The notes below the pieces were generated by a model. That model made no database searches and was not told the DNA's origin. It was given only the letters and a program-made list of their open reading frames with translations. Made by a program: the position numbers and the translations under genes. Positions 35,280 to 47,670 of a DNA stretch of 64,000 nucleotides are shown one piece after another (position 1 is the first letter of the stretch; each line of letters opens with the position of its first letter). The stretch spans positions 2,046,001 to 2,110,000 of the forward strand of contig JAPXFQ010000166.1 of assembly GCA_028564705.1 (NCBI GenBank), read 5' to 3'. Origin of the DNA: Apricaphanius iberus (lineage: Eukaryota > Chordata > Actinopteri > Cyprinodontiformes > Aphaniidae).

Positions 35280-36058
35280 TAGTAGAGAATGTGAAATAAT
35301 ATGAAGCAAACTTTTTAGGGCAAATGATTATGGGATTTTAGGGATAAAAGTTAATAATGCTAAACAGTTTACAAATATAGCAACACAAAATTCCCATTTG
35401 CTTTTCCATATTTTGATCATGGCTTTTGGGGAATTACATAGTAATGGCAAGGCCAATTCAATCACAACATCCCTATGTTACAGTTTAGGTCAGAAATAAA
35501 TTACCTACTTTATGCTCATGGTCCACTATTTAATTTAAGAACCAACTTCAAAATAAAAAAAAGCAATTTCAAGTTGAACTGTCATTTGCTCATTTTATGG
35601 TTGCTTTTTAGCTTGGACACTGGAATCTGTTACCATGCTATAAAGGAAGTCAGCAATTTATCCAGTAATCTTTCATCTAAAACTATTGTATTTTAATATA
35701 TACATTGTCATACTTGATGTGATATATGTTTTTATTATATTTTAATTTAAAGGTCTACTTGTAACCACTTGTTTTACTAATACGGCAAATGTGGAATCTT
35801 TTTAATAAAAAAAACAACAATTAGGAACTGCTTCATAAATTTAACTGAGGGCTGAGGCTGTGACAAAAGCTCAGAAATCACTGTCTCTGATTGCTATTAT
35901 GTTTAAGTAATTCAAAAAGGCTACCCACCAAAAATGTTAATAAAAAAAGGATAAATTAGTCTATGAATTTGTAGAAGCTGTTGTGGAAACAAATAATGAT
36001 CTGCTAACAAGGTCTGAATCTAAAGCTTGAAAATTTAAGTAAGCTACAGGAGCAAGTA

Positions 36059-36463
36059 CAGTGTTGTGCATAAGTACTCATATGCCATATACTTTAATGT
36101 ATTTTATTGGGTCTGAACAATTCAGTACATGGTTTTTAGAGGGTTTAAAAATAAAAATAAGATAAGTGCAGTGTTCCTTTTTTAGAATGAGCAAAGATTT
36201 TAGTGTCTAGATGTAAAAAGCTGGCAGATATATATTTAAGCTGTACTTGCACTAAATTATGGTTCTACAAAGTTTTGACTCTGGTGATGTTGAATACAAA
36301 GAGAAACCACACATTTTATATTTTTATCAGCAACAAATCAATCTTTTTCTTTCCCCTTTAAAATGACGTGTTTCTTTGTGTCAGTCTATCACAAAATCCA
36401 AATAAAATAAACTGAAGTTAGTGGTTTAAAAAAATGTTCAAGGGCTGCTGTTGTAAGGCACTG
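36059..36463. mobile_element. Tc1/mariner-type MITE
   Basis: The ends are CAGTGTTGTGCATAAGTACT on the left and, complemented, CAGTGCCTTACAACAGCAGC on the right. Each is flanked by TA (36057-36058 and 36464-36465), the target of Tc1/mariner insertion. The 405-bp interior is AT-rich and non-coding. Beyond CAGTG the terminal match is weak, so the copy is old. It lies about 350 bases from a zfhx4 exon. Confidence 0.6.
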
Positions 36464-36817
36464 TATCTAATCATATACTATAGTATATGCTTAATTTAGA
36501 TTTTTGTGTTACAGTATTAACCTATTTCTTTTTGAACAGTTTTTACCTAATTTGTGACTTACATATACTGACTCAGAAAACTGAATTTTAATATTTGAAT
36601 ATTTCCAAGTTTGTGAAAAGCATAACCTACTTGATACAGCCCAATATAAACTTATATTAGCCATTGAGGCACTCAGATGTTTAAAGACACCAAGGAATAT
36701 AGCTAAATAATAGTCACTGAGAAATGCACTGAATACAATGGATACTAAAACCTCAACATTCCCAATCCTCCTAGCTCCAGTCACATTTAAAGATCATGCA
36801 ATAAATTAAGGACTTAC

Positions 36818-37018
36818 TGTGGCTATTAGCTTGTCAACACAGTCAGGTGCAACACTGTGGAGGTGTGTGAGGTGGAATTGCAGGTGGATCTTATTGTTGA
36901 GCATGTCCTGGCAAAGTGGGCAGCGTAACATTGGCTGAACAGAATGTTGTGTCATCACGTGCATTCTGAGGCGATTCAGGTCCGTGTTCGTGAATTTGCA
37001 GTAGGGGCACTGGTACAT
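36818..37018 (-). CDS. zfhx4: zfhx4 internal exon, two C2H2 zinc fingers
   Basis: This 201-base exon (67 codons, phase 0 at both ends) begins exactly at [11 protein letters not shown] after a CACTAG acceptor and ends at DKLIA-T before a GTAAGT donor. It encodes two C2H2 fingers: one starting YQCPYCKF with zinc ligands C-x2-C and H-x4-H (HVMTQH), and one starting [10 protein letters not shown] with H-x4-H (HLTHLH). They are joined by a short SVQPM linker. The phrase [11 protein letters not shown] after the second finger is a strongly conserved ZFHX3/4 signature. Because the exon is a multiple of three, skipping it would remove two fingers without a frameshift. Confidence 0.95.
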
Positions 37019-37474
37019 CTAGTGGTGATGACAGAGACAGCAGAACCATCGGGTTAACTTTGTGAGACCAGGATCCTTTTGAAATGAAGTTGTAGGAAGA
37101 TTGGCAGCACCTTCCCTCAAATAGCAGGTCCCTCTGATCACACACGCGTGTGGAAAAGTGAGCAAGCACCAAGTCTTGGACCACACTCCAAATGGTCTCA
37201 TCTGTCAAATGCTTAATTAATTTTCCATCTTATAAACAATTAGCATAGCTAGCCTAGCAGATCTACTAAATTATTTTGAGTAGATCTAAAAGAAGAAAAT
37301 CTGCATTATATAAAAAAGTCAGCACTGAAAATGACTTGTAGACGTTTATATTGAACTGATTCACAAGCTTGAGACTTTTAATGGTGTCTTGGTAATTAAT
37401 GATGAGATAACCTTTAGCTAGATGCCGTTAATTCAACGCAACGCAAACTTAAAATAAAAACATCACAGGGTGTC

Positions 37475-37537
<63 letters not shown>

Positions 37538-37549
37538 TGCAATGCTGAC
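37019..37549. repeat. Exon-flanking sequence with (AT)n at 37482-37534
   Basis: This 531-base zfhx4 intron (minus-strand GTCAGC donor, CACTAG acceptor) contains about 26 AT units at 37482-37534, only 15 bases from the splice donor. The rest shows no repeat or exon. Confidence 0.9.
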
Positions 37550-37686
37550 CTGCTCTGCAGTTCCCTTCTCAGCTGTCCTGGGACGCTTCAAGGAGAGCGG
37601 GCTCTCAGAAGTCTCTGAGTGGGAAGAGGGCCTTTTGGAGGGAAGAGGAGAATCCGACTGGTGCCGTTCCAAGTGGCCGGACACAC
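37550..37686 (-). CDS. zfhx4: zfhx4 internal exon, Ser/Pro linker
   Basis: This 137-base exon starts with two bases completing the split Gly codon and ends in phase 0. It encodes VSGHLERHQSDSPLPSKRPS, then a Ser-rich stretch and SLKRPRTAEKGTAEQ. The short basic LKRPR stretch just before the next finger pair supports the family call and could serve nuclear localisation (inference). The acceptor is TTTTCAG; the donor is GAGCAG followed by GTCAGC, which departs from GTRAGT at +3 and +6. An (AT)n microsatellite begins only 15 bases into the following intron. If the donor were skipped, translation would run into Tyr-Ile repeats encoded by the microsatellite. Confidence 0.85.
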
Positions 37687-40380
37687 CTGAAAACATTCAA
37701 AGACAAACACATAAACGAAAGGACTTAGTGGGAACAGCAGATATGTTAGGATGATGAGAAGCTGTCAGATTGGTATTAGATTAATAGCACTGAGAATACA
37801 GAATTTTGGAATGTCTGTCTGTAAATTAAATGCATTTAATGGGAAGTAGGCTGGAAAATTATTGTTACCAACCACAAACTGTAGCAAACAACTACCAATG
37901 CCAACTGATGGGCCTTTTGAATCTTGAGTTGGATTATCAAACGACATCATAACATACGAATATTTCAGAGCGCATATGTACATTTATATCATTACAAAAT
38001 GTCACATCATATTTGAGATTGCTGCATTTTTGACCATGAGATATTCTCATTTTATAGAAGGGCAGATATCTCTGTTAATATCTAACCACCAAATGGGTAT
38101 TTGTGTATAGTTTTTAGATATTTTGTCACATAAAAAAAATTATGCAAAATAAGTACTGTTTTTATCTCTTACATACAGAGAGCGGCGCTATCCATTTTAA
38201 ACACTTTGCAGTAGGATCTGAAGTTATCCAATCTGATTTCTTAGGAGTAATCCCTTTTAAGAAGTCTTGGAAATGCTAGAAATACTAATATTGTATTTTT
38301 TGTTTTTAATGATTTAGTCTGCCCAGGTTACTACATTGATTTAAAGTGTTTATTCCATAACATTTGACGGATATTTCTTTCCACCAAACTGTAACACATG
38401 GTGGATGATCGCTTAAAAGAGCCTGTTTTAATTGGATTCCCCAGTACACCAAAATGTTAGAAACGAATTAATAACTGAATGAAACAATAGTTAGGAGTGT
38501 ATGTAGTGTATGCCAAGATTCTTAAGACACAATTTTCAAATCATGTTTCTTCATGGAAAACTAGGGTACGAATTAGATAATGTGAGACTTGACCAACAGG
38601 TGGATTTGTTTCCGAAAATGTACATAAAAGATGTTGTGAAGAATTTCTATAACATAAAGAAAAATAAATGTTTTATACAATTGTGCTAAAAACGTGTTGA
38701 CTTTTTCTGTAAATTAAAGGCTCGAAGAAGCATGCAGTCTTGATTAGTCATAATATCCAACAACTTTTGATATTTTGCCTTGAAATAAAAAGCCTCTATA
38801 GGGACTTTCAGGTGCACGCTAGACTTTTACATTCTCTAAAGAGACTTAAAGTGTTTCACTTGCTCACACATCAAATTAGATGGCAAATTCATTCAATTGC
38901 AAACAATGCTGAAATAATAAAAATAACGTGCTTCTTTTTTTATTCTGCCTTTGCAGATCGAGGCCTCCCAAAAGAGCTCATGCAAGCCACTTTCAAAGTA
39001 TTCCACTTTAAAAAGAAAAGTATAACCGACAGTTGGCACTCTAGAGTTGTAACTTTAGTTGCACAGCTAAGCATGTGTTAACTGAAAAGATAAAACCACA
39101 GAGAACCTGTAAAGTGAAACTGCAGTAGGAGCTCCAGTGGATAGTGTTCATTGTGAAACTTAAGGAGTTGTCTACCAAACCCATAAAAACCCCATAAAGA
39201 GTTAAATTTGGCCTGATTTGTACAGTTCTTAAGGGGCAAATTGAGAACAGAGGCTACTGGTAAGGGATGGGTGGTACGGCAATTGGGGGTCAGGTTAAAC
39301 AGGGCTGACCACACTCCTACTCCAGACATTAAAATGTCAGCTCCAATCAGGATGAGGGCAGTTGAGGTGATTACCCAGTGGGAGACCTGGCTTAGGACAG
39401 AGGAGTCAGTAAGATCTCTCAAAGACACTGAGATCAGCCATGGAGACCTTATTAGGGTGCAGTCACACTCAATCCTATTAAACACATTCGCCAATAAACA
39501 AAGGAAATGTTAAACAAAAGGAACCTCCCATTCGTTGACATTAACCTTTCAGTCATGGCACTGTGCTCACCAATTCATCCTCCAACTCTACTCCAGTGGA
39601 CTCTTTCTTCTCCACAAAGTCTTCTAATTAGATAAACAAAACCATAATCTATGGTCATGCTATAAAGAAATTTGGTCAATTTATCTTTTCGGAACAAAAT
39701 TCCAGTTTCAGGGAACTGTTTAGTACAGAGAAATTTTAATCACACTGCAAGTATGATCATAGTTTTAAAAATGTGTTTTTAACCAAGCAAAAGGCGCAGA
39801 GCTGATTCTGCTTCCTTCAGTAGCTCATTATTTCAACAAGCAGCTCCTTCACTATAATTGGCATCAACACCCACAAAGTAAGAAAGGATGCCCTCACTCC
39901 TTGCAATATAAAAAGGATTACAAAAGAAACAAATATAGAAACTGATAAATTATCGTCTGCATTTACATTTTTATTGAGGGTTGTATTTGTAACTTCAGGA
40001 GGGTAAAAACATAAATGTATGGCTGTAAATACAGTACAGAAAGTGTCAAACAACCTCTCTCCCTCATGATTAAGAGAATAAGCATAACAATTATGCTTCC
40101 AGAGCTGCTCAATTAGCACCAGAGAGGTGCAACAAGTGGTTGTTTTTGCACTGAAAGCTTCTAAAGCCCTGTTTTCTGGCTGAAGTGCTTCATGCTTAAC
40201 TGTAGGTGAGAGAGAAGGTGTGTAAGGTGAGGACAGACGCAGGGCTGCACAGACCTCACTCCGGTGAAGTCTCTCTGTCACAGCTAATTAGGACTCCATA
40301 AATCGGATCCATTGCTTTTCTAAGGAACAGAGCAGCACTATGATGAGCAGCCCCGTGACGAACATATAACTACTGTTTTC

Positions 40381-40415
40381 ATAGTTTTGCCTTGCCATGG
40401 GCAAGGCAAAACTAT
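40381..40415. repeat. Perfect 16-bp inverted repeat with 3-base loop
   Basis: Arms ATAGTTTTGCCTTGCC (40381-40396) and GGCAAGGCAAAACTAT (40400-40415) are exactly complementary around ATG. It is too short for a microRNA precursor and is not part of a recognised transposon. Confidence 0.95.
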
Positions 40416-40699
40416 TTCTGGAGCACTGTGAAATTGAAAAAATAAAATAAAAACGAATTTAGTTTAAGCATTTTTTTCTCTTTTATGACCAAAATTGTCA
40501 TAAGCGTGACTTCAAAAGCAATGCAAAAAACGTTGTGCTCTGATTGAAGTATGCAAAGGACTACCACAGGAACAGTGATTAGAAAAAACAGTCCCAAGTG
40601 CTACATGCTTTAAATGTTAATAGCTGAAAAGTAGTCTTACCTTCTGGTTTGAAAGAACAAATATAAAAAAAGTACATTTTATTTACTTAGCTGATACTT

Positions 40700-41140
40700 C
40701 AACACATCCTCACACCCAACTCGTCACATATGGACGCACTGACCAGGCGTAAATATGTGACGAGTTGGGTACCCCGCTCCCGTTGTATGTTATACAGATC
40801 CCTAGACGTCAGTAATTTACGACACGGGGAGGACAAGGAATCCGTTTACTTGCTTGCTTGTTTAAAATAATGTATTTTTGTCCTTCTGTGACCTTAAAAC
40901 TTGGGGATTGGTTAAAATTGTTTACGTAACTCAACGTACGATATGCTATTCTGCTAGATCGAACGGCTCTGAAACAAAATTAACTTCAGATGTTTACAAT
41001 AAAGGACCACAACCATACAAACTGGTCTGAGCACTTAAAAAGTTTATGCGAGGGGGGTACCCAACTCGTCACATATTTACGCTTGGTCAGGAGTCTGATC
41101 TTGCGTCCATATGTGACGAGTTGGGTGTGAGGATGCGCTG
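40700..41140. mobile_element. Foldback-type MITE with nested palindromes
   Basis: The ends are CAACACATCCTCACACCC and, complemented, CAGCGCATCCTCACACCC (two mismatches), and a 7-bp direct repeat GATACTT flanks the element (40693-40699, 41141-41147). Each arm of about 75 bp is itself a palindrome: the 18-bp motif ACCCAACTCGTCACATAT occurs at 40714-40731 and 41059-41076, and its complement at 40753-40770 and 41109-41126, all four exact. The unique centre (40776-41053) has no coding capacity. Superfamily unresolved; the duplication of 7 (possibly 8) bases would fit hAT or Merlin. Confidence 0.85.
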
Positions 41141-44100
41141 GATACTTTTATCTAGAGTGTCCTTGACGTTAAGAACAGTATTTAAGCTCCAATTAAAATG
41201 TGTGATTCATAGATTAAAAGCTTAATAAATTTAAATGGAGGAAAAATATTTAAAGAAAGAAGATATAGCATTCTTACAATTTTCTAAAAATTTAAAAAAA
41301 TGCTGATTAGCAGTACTATAAATAAACATCTACAAGATAAATCTAAAACACATTAATAATTAAAATATTCAGTTGTTGCAAATTCTATACCCTCAACATT
41401 ATATTCAATGTGAATTAGATCTTAATGTTATGCCAGAAGTTATTTTTATAATAACTTTTTTTAGACCTTCATTAGACACCTTACGCCTTCACTAAACGTT
41501 TTTTTTACAGATGTATAGGATTGACTAGTGTATGAAAGCACCAACAGGGTACACAGAGCAGGAGAGGAGAAGAAAAAATCAAATAAAACTGCAAGCCAAT
41601 AAGGTGATTATTAATTCATGTCCCTTTTCCGTAAACCAAAGGCTTTTCTGCTCTCGAGTCCCGTAAGTGAATTGGACTTTGGCACCTTTTCTCTCCTTCG
41701 TAGCTGGACTGTATTATTCAAGCAGTAAAGGGGGCTGCCACCGTTTTGTGTCAGACTCTGGAGCAAATCCTTGCTGCCTTGTTGTGCTTTCCAGGGGAAA
41801 AAGATGGCTGCTGGACAGAGTGACTAACACAGCACAGACTGGATTAACCACAATAGGTCATCATCCATTGAAATCTTCCAGGAGTGCAAAATCCCAGCTG
41901 CCCCTAGCCTTTTATTTTTTTTTATTTTTTTGTAAAGGTCCGTATTGTAGAAATAAAAAGTAAACAGTATCTCCGGCTTTTAAAGATATTAAAAGGTGGC
42001 TGATGTTTTGAAAAAAATCCCTAGTAGTCAAGACGAGGTGCATTTCTTCTCTGAAGCTTCTACTGCTTCATTGCAATTGTTCCTGTCATGCCCTGGCAGC
42101 TTCTATCATACATTCCAACCATACCACTAAGAGTGAATAAAAGTCATGTCGTGAAGTCAAAGTTTAACCCGTTCAGGATGGAACTCGGGGATACTCTGAA
42201 AAGAATGCCTGCTGAAACCTTTGACCTTCAAAGCACCGAGACCCTGCAAGAACCACCAGCTTCTTGCGCTGAGTGAAATCTTCACCTCTATATATTGGCT
42301 ATTAATATGGAGATGATTCAACTCCCAAAGTGATACAAGTCATTTTCTGTCTTTGCTATGCTAACAATATTGCCTTTTCTTTTTCCCCATTTCTAACCGG
42401 GTTTTTAATCTACGGTCTGAGTCAGAGCCCAAAGCAATAAAGGGCAGTGCTCTATTTCTTCTTTCATTTCTGTGGTAATTACTATGCAGCAAGAACCAAC
42501 AGAGTAGATTTCAACACAGGGTGTAGGAGCAAAAATGCACACTTTTATTTTGAATCGAGCAAAAAACTCAAATCTTTAGGCTATGAGGAAGTGAAAATGT
42601 TCAGTTATGGAGAGATTTTTAGGAGCAGTTGGCTTAATAGGCTTCAATGATTAATAGCACGAGAAGTGCTTCAACTTAGCAGGACACAGCTCTGAATGTT
42701 AGAAACCATGTGGTAGACTCATAAACAGTGAGCTTTCAGGGAGGTGCCCAAGAAACAAGGACAATTTATGGCCTATTATCTTCAAAGACAAAAGGAATTA
42801 TAATTTGAGGGATGACAAACACTGGAAGGACGTGACATTATTATGTAAACATTTCCACTGTTCCATCTCCCAGGTCCCAACACCACTGAGGGCCTTAAAA
42901 GCGATAACACATCATTACTGTACTGAATCACCCACAAGTTAATGTTGTCATTTTAAACCCGAATAATTGATTTATAACTACAACTTCAACAGCGCTCAGA
43001 TAAAATAAGCATATATATAGTTTTATGTGGAGAACAATTCAAATCATTTGATTTGTGTGTTTCTGAATAGGCCAAGCTTGAAGGCCAGTGGCACAAAGCA
43101 GAGCTGAATAAAAAATGAGCGGGCTGCAATGCCACAGTGTTGTGTCTAGGGGATGCTAATCATCAGCTTCATTATCCAGATTACATGCAGCCGCAGCAAT
43201 GTGTAAAGCACATCTGTTTCTCTCACCCACATAACACCTGAATGTGCACATGTGGTCGTTGAAGCACATTGACGCAAACAGCAGGTGGATATGGAGCCAG
43301 AGGCACACACGCAGGCTGGATATTGTAAGCACATGCACTGCAGCTGCCCTGTCTTCAGTCAGATAGTGATTCAGGGTTAGTGTTGAAATTTAGCAGAATA
43401 AGTTTGGAGCGTATTTTTTGACACAACTGTCTGAATAAAAAAAGGGAGAAAGGGAAGCCAAACACTGGCATTATTGACACATTTGTATGATCTTTCTAAA
43501 TTCAATGTTTTGCTCTGAATGACATTTTATTTTGATTTTAATTGTTCTCAATGAGATGTGTTTAGAGATGACATGATGAATTCTGATGAAATCAGAGAAG
43601 GGTATGAATGTGAAAAATACTGTATACTCTATTCAATGGGTGACTAAGTTAAAACCTGTGTGTCACATTTAATTGGTGGTACACGTTATTGTATCAAAAT
43701 ACACTAACACAATTCCCTTAATATTTTAAGAGTCACGAATGCTGAATATGTTGAAAAGAACTTATCAAGCATTTGTATATGCACTTGCAAAATGAGATAT
43801 TTTAATTAGACAGATACAAATATTTAAAATAGTGTGAAAATTCTCCATTGCTTTTTAAATTGTGCTTTACAAAATATAAGCAAAACAGTATATCTATTCT
43901 GTGCATCGTTTTAAGTAATTTTGAACCATTTGTTTTGTCTGTCTGTTCCCTGAGGTGTTACAGTTCACAGAGTGTGGATGACCCACACTGAAATATAATT
44001 TTTCACCCCTTGCTTCCACCACCTTGCTCCGGCTCGTGTAAATTGAATATAGGGGAAGGTGCAGGGAGGAATTATTTATCAGCTTCTACAAAGACCAGAA

Positions 44101-46939
44101 CTGAGATGCTATACTTTCCTCATCCTCTTCTTAATGCAACCCCTAATCTCTGTCGTAATGTTTTGTAAAAACCTTCCCCATACAGTTTATGCTTAATATC
44201 TTAGGTCACTCCAGGTGTATTAACAAGTTCCCTCTTTTTTCCCCTAATTTATTACTTCAAGCTCTCATCACCTTCTCCTTTAACCGACACTGACTTTCAG
44301 CCTGCCTCACTTCCAGCTGTATTCCTATGGATTTGTGCAAGTGGTGCAGAAATACATCATCTGCTTTAACAAAGGATCCTGGTCATATGTCTTAATCTGT
44401 AGATACTCCACTAGGAGAGAATAGGCAAGGAGACAAGTGGGAGTGTAAAAAATGTACACATATTTTATACATATCATTTAATTTGACCCGTCATTAGTGG
44501 CTACAGATTAACATACACATGCCATTTAGAATTACTTTTAAATTTAATTTTTTTTCTATCTGAATCTGAATGCAATTATGATAATTCAAAAGCTGCAATA
44601 CATATAGTGTTTTCTAGCAAAATACATCTACATATTGTAGGCCTTTACATGAGCAAACGTGTTTTGTCTGTAAGACAAAAAACAGCAATGGAATAATGAA
44701 GGCATCTTTCAAGAGATGACAGGCCAAATACATATGCATTTTACAAAGACTTTTGATGTACCTCTAAATGATTTTAATGAATACTGAGGAGCTGTGCAAC
44801 AAGAAAGAGAAAATAAGATTGACAGAGGCTTTAAAACAAGAAGGTTTTTTTTCTTCCTTGTGTTCACTAATGCTGTCTGTTTGACAGTGGCTGTCATTTG
44901 TAAAGGGAACATTGTTGCGCTCCGTTCCAACAACAACATGACAACGAGGAGAAGAAGTACTTCACTCGTTCTAATGATGGATTTTAGAAAGAGCTCAGGG
45001 TCAGACATTGGGCGACTGAGCACCTTTCTGAATACTAACAGATCAGCCATATTTTACCAAATGCATCCTCCAGGATCTTACTATGCAACATTATCAGATA
45101 ATCACCAGCTCAAACAAGATGTCCTCCGCTCACCAAATGCATTGTGAGGTGTTGCTTCGACAAGACAAGTTTTCTGTGTTTCTTGTGAATTGTTATTGTA
45201 TTTTTAAATCTACAGGAATTACCTATTAAACTCAAGCTGTCTACCTTTCCCAAAACAGCCTTGAACCCACCACACCAACCTACCCACCCACGTTCCTTTC
45301 CACTGACATCAAACAGAACCTCAGACCTGGTTCCCTAATGCAATGCTATTTTTAACTAAGCGTTTCTAATAAGCTGCGGGGAAGCTGTACATTTTTCATA
45401 TGCAAGCACATATTTCCTTTGTGAAAACACAGAAACACTCTTATTTGCTGATTAGTGACTGACAGAAAGGAGAAAAGAAACTGAATATGCTTGTATCAAA
45501 TTGCATGCCTTTCAAAAAGGAGGAATCCTAATGCAAGGAGTTGTCTTCCTGTGCACCACAGGTATGAGTGAATTATTAATCGGCCAGCTCGTTTTAATGC
45601 TTTTTAAAGTGCTTTATTTTGATGTGCTAAAACATACTTTTAGCCATATTCAGTCAGGCATGCATATCATTATTTCTTCCATCAAAGAGGAGTGTCGCCC
45701 TTTCAAAGAGCAAAAACAACTCAGCCTCATTTAAAATAGAAGTTCAAATATCAAAGATGTTTTACAAAGGCAAGGCTTCAAACACTGTGATGAAGATTTT
45801 TTTTTAATCTGTACTTTATAAAAACTTTGGTATACAAAAGGTGCGGATTGTTTTGCAGCTTTTAACCTGACTCGTGTAAATCAAAACACCTCACAGTCAG
45901 ACAAGGAAAGTTAGACTCAAGAAGAAGTTAGACAAGTGAAGAGCATCTATATTGGCCTGCTACTGTTCAGTGTCATTAATATCAAAAATGTTTTCTACTG
46001 AATAACAGGCGTCGAAACTCGCAGCTTTGTTCTTGTTATACAGGCATTGAGATTTAACTGAGCATAAAAAAGAACTGAAACAAAGTTTAATTTTGCCATC
46101 TTAAAAAAAGACAACACAAAGAAAAGCAAAACAATCTGGAAATAAATGAAGCTTTTTGAGTTTTAAATACTTTGATGCTGTGATGCACATGCATTGTATA
46201 AAATCGGAAAGCGTGGTGTTTAATTTTGTTTTTCCTTCACCTCTGTCAATTTGCAGTAAAACTCTTGTTTTAATACTTGCTGCAAATATTATTATTGCTA
46301 AATTTCAGTTTGCATATTTGTTTTGACTTATTGAGTCATGACACAATGTGCAGTTATAGCAGCTTATATGTTTAAAAGGCTACATCGTCCCATGGAGAAT
46401 AAAAATAACAAATTGAAAAATGTATTTCAGATCACAATATTTTGCAGTATTTGTTGCTATAACAATAAAAGTAATGAAAAGAAGTATATAAAATGTAATA
46501 TATCTCTGCATGCAGTCAGAGCACTATAAGCACAAATGCTCACTCATTATCAAATAGGCTATTTCAGCACATCAGTAACATTATATAGCACAGCTACAAT
46601 TTAATAATATGCACTGACTGAATTTAATCATAGTTTCAAATATGTTAAAGTTTGATGCTATTAGCGAATCAGAAGTGGAAAAGATAGCTCAACCAGCAAA
46701 CCCAACCATATTGTCAGATTTTAAACCTTTGGGGTGTCCAAAAATCATCAACTCCTATATCCTAATAACAGTAAACGACAAAATTATTCTTATCCCTCCT
46801 AGTAACAATATTGCGACTTAATGACATGTTGTAGTTGCTTAAAAATGTCTTGCAAGAATGCTAAAGCTTACACGTCCATGAACTGCTGTTCCATGAGATT
46901 TTAAACAATTTAAATATTATCATGCAATTAATTTCAAAT

Positions 46940-46940
<1 letters not shown>

Positions 46941-47000
<60 letters not shown>
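46941..47000. repeat. Compound (ACT)n-(AAG)n microsatellite
   Basis: Ten ACT units (46941-46970) run directly into ten AAG units (46971-47000). Confidence 0.95.
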
Positions 47001-47418
47001 ATGTTGATGAAGCAGATGTTAATAAAGCAGAACAGTTTAAAAGTGCCATGTTTTTGAAAGTGTTAAACACTCTCAAAATGAAAAGCTGCAGCCTTGATCA
47101 GAATTTTAGAGAAGCCCCTCCCCTCAACCTCAGCCCAGACTCCTGCTAAAGACACACCCCCTATATTCAAAATAATAGATAAACACAAAAAAAGCTAATC
47201 AATGCATTTATTATGGTGTGCAGCAAATTTGAGTATGAGGATCCCATGAGAGTTGAAACACAGGCCGTGTTCATCTATTGAGCAAAAACAAAACTAGAGT
47301 CACGACACCTGAACCTATTATATATATTGAAAGCTTATCCTATCTGTATTGCTCCAACCAAAATTTCTAGTATGCAGGTTTAATTAATTCCGTACTATGA
47401 CGTTAAAAAAGCTCATTA

Positions 47419-47422
<4 letters not shown>

Positions 47423-47452
<30 letters not shown>
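47423..47452. repeat. (AT)n microsatellite
   Basis: About 15 TA units, 110 bases downstream (minus-strand sense) of the donor of the 47563-47670 exon. Confidence 0.95.
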
Positions 47453-47454
<2 letters not shown>

Positions 47455-47562
47455 AATGTGCATTTAAGTAGTTTTAATTTAATTAAACAAAAGGTCTATT
47501 GTTTAGATCCCTCAGCTAAATGGCTGCAACGCCTGTGTATAGTGCTGTAATTTTGGCCTTAC

Positions 47563-47670
47563 CTGTCCCTTTGGTGAGCTCTTTCTCCCCCCCACTTTCT
47601 CTGTCTTTGGTTTGGTCCTCCTGGTCTGTGGTGGTCTCACTAGCAGCCTCCACATCCTCACTCAGCTCTC
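47563..47670 (-). CDS. zfhx4: zfhx4 internal exon, acidic linker
   Basis: This 108-base exon is the most 5' coding exon I can place. It is bordered on the minus strand by a pyrimidine-rich acceptor (ending TTTCAG) and a strong donor (GACAG followed by GTAAGG). It begins with two bases of a split codon, reads ELSEDVEAASETTTDQEDQT and continues with a Lys/Glu/Gly-rich stretch, then ends with one base of a Gly codon completed by the next exon. It has no zinc finger; in the family this is an acidic, low-complexity linker between finger clusters. Identification rests on phase, orientation and position, since the sequence itself is poorly conserved. The upstream exon it joins is outside the window. 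Confidence 0.7.

Larger units (their letters stand above)
31388..36817 (-). other. zfhx4: zfhx4 intron, 5.4 kb, transposon-rich
   Basis: The intron has a GTAAGT donor and a TATACAG acceptor, both phase 0. It holds an internally deleted Rex3 element, a full-length SINE, an AT-rich palindromic tract, a hAT-like element and a Tc1-type MITE, all listed separately. The rest is AT-rich with no exon candidates. Confidence 0.9.
37687..47562 (-). other. zfhx4: zfhx4 intron, 9.9 kb
   Basis: GTAAGG donor and TTTTCAG acceptor, splitting a Gly codon. Mostly AT-rich, low-repeat DNA. It contains a 16-bp perfect hairpin (40381-40415), a foldback transposon (40700-41140), compound trinucleotide repeats (46941-47000) and an (AT)n tract (47423-47452). 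Non-repetitive stretches such as 41640-42300 and 42760-42970 may be conserved regulatory DNA, but that is a guess. No further exon was found. Confidence 0.8.
22004..47670 (-). other. zfhx4: zfhx4 gene body, 3' portion (six coding exons)
   Basis: Gene-level entry for a minus-strand ZFHX3/ZFHX4-family gene. Seen: six exons with AG/GT borders whose phases chain correctly (the 47563-47670 exon ends with one base of a split Gly codon; the next two junctions are phase 0; the last two split one codon each). The joined exons give about 2,610 residues with 14 C2H2-type fingers and four homeodomains, the family layout. Known: ZFHX3/4 are giant nuclear transcription factors of about 3,500-3,700 residues acting in neuronal and muscle differentiation. 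Inferred: about 900-1,000 N-terminal residues lie right of 64000. I prefer zfhx4 over zfhx3 because the linkers (for example [38 protein letters not shown]) fit what I recall of ZFHX4 better; the homeodomains alone do not separate the two. Confidence 0.85.

Noticed and set aside
40381..40415. MicroRNA precursor
   Set aside because: The hairpin is only 35 bases with a 3-base loop, too short to yield a Drosha/Dicer product.
46941..47000. CRISPR-like regular repeats in several microsatellites
   Set aside because: They are simple tandem repeats without spacers, in a vertebrate genome.
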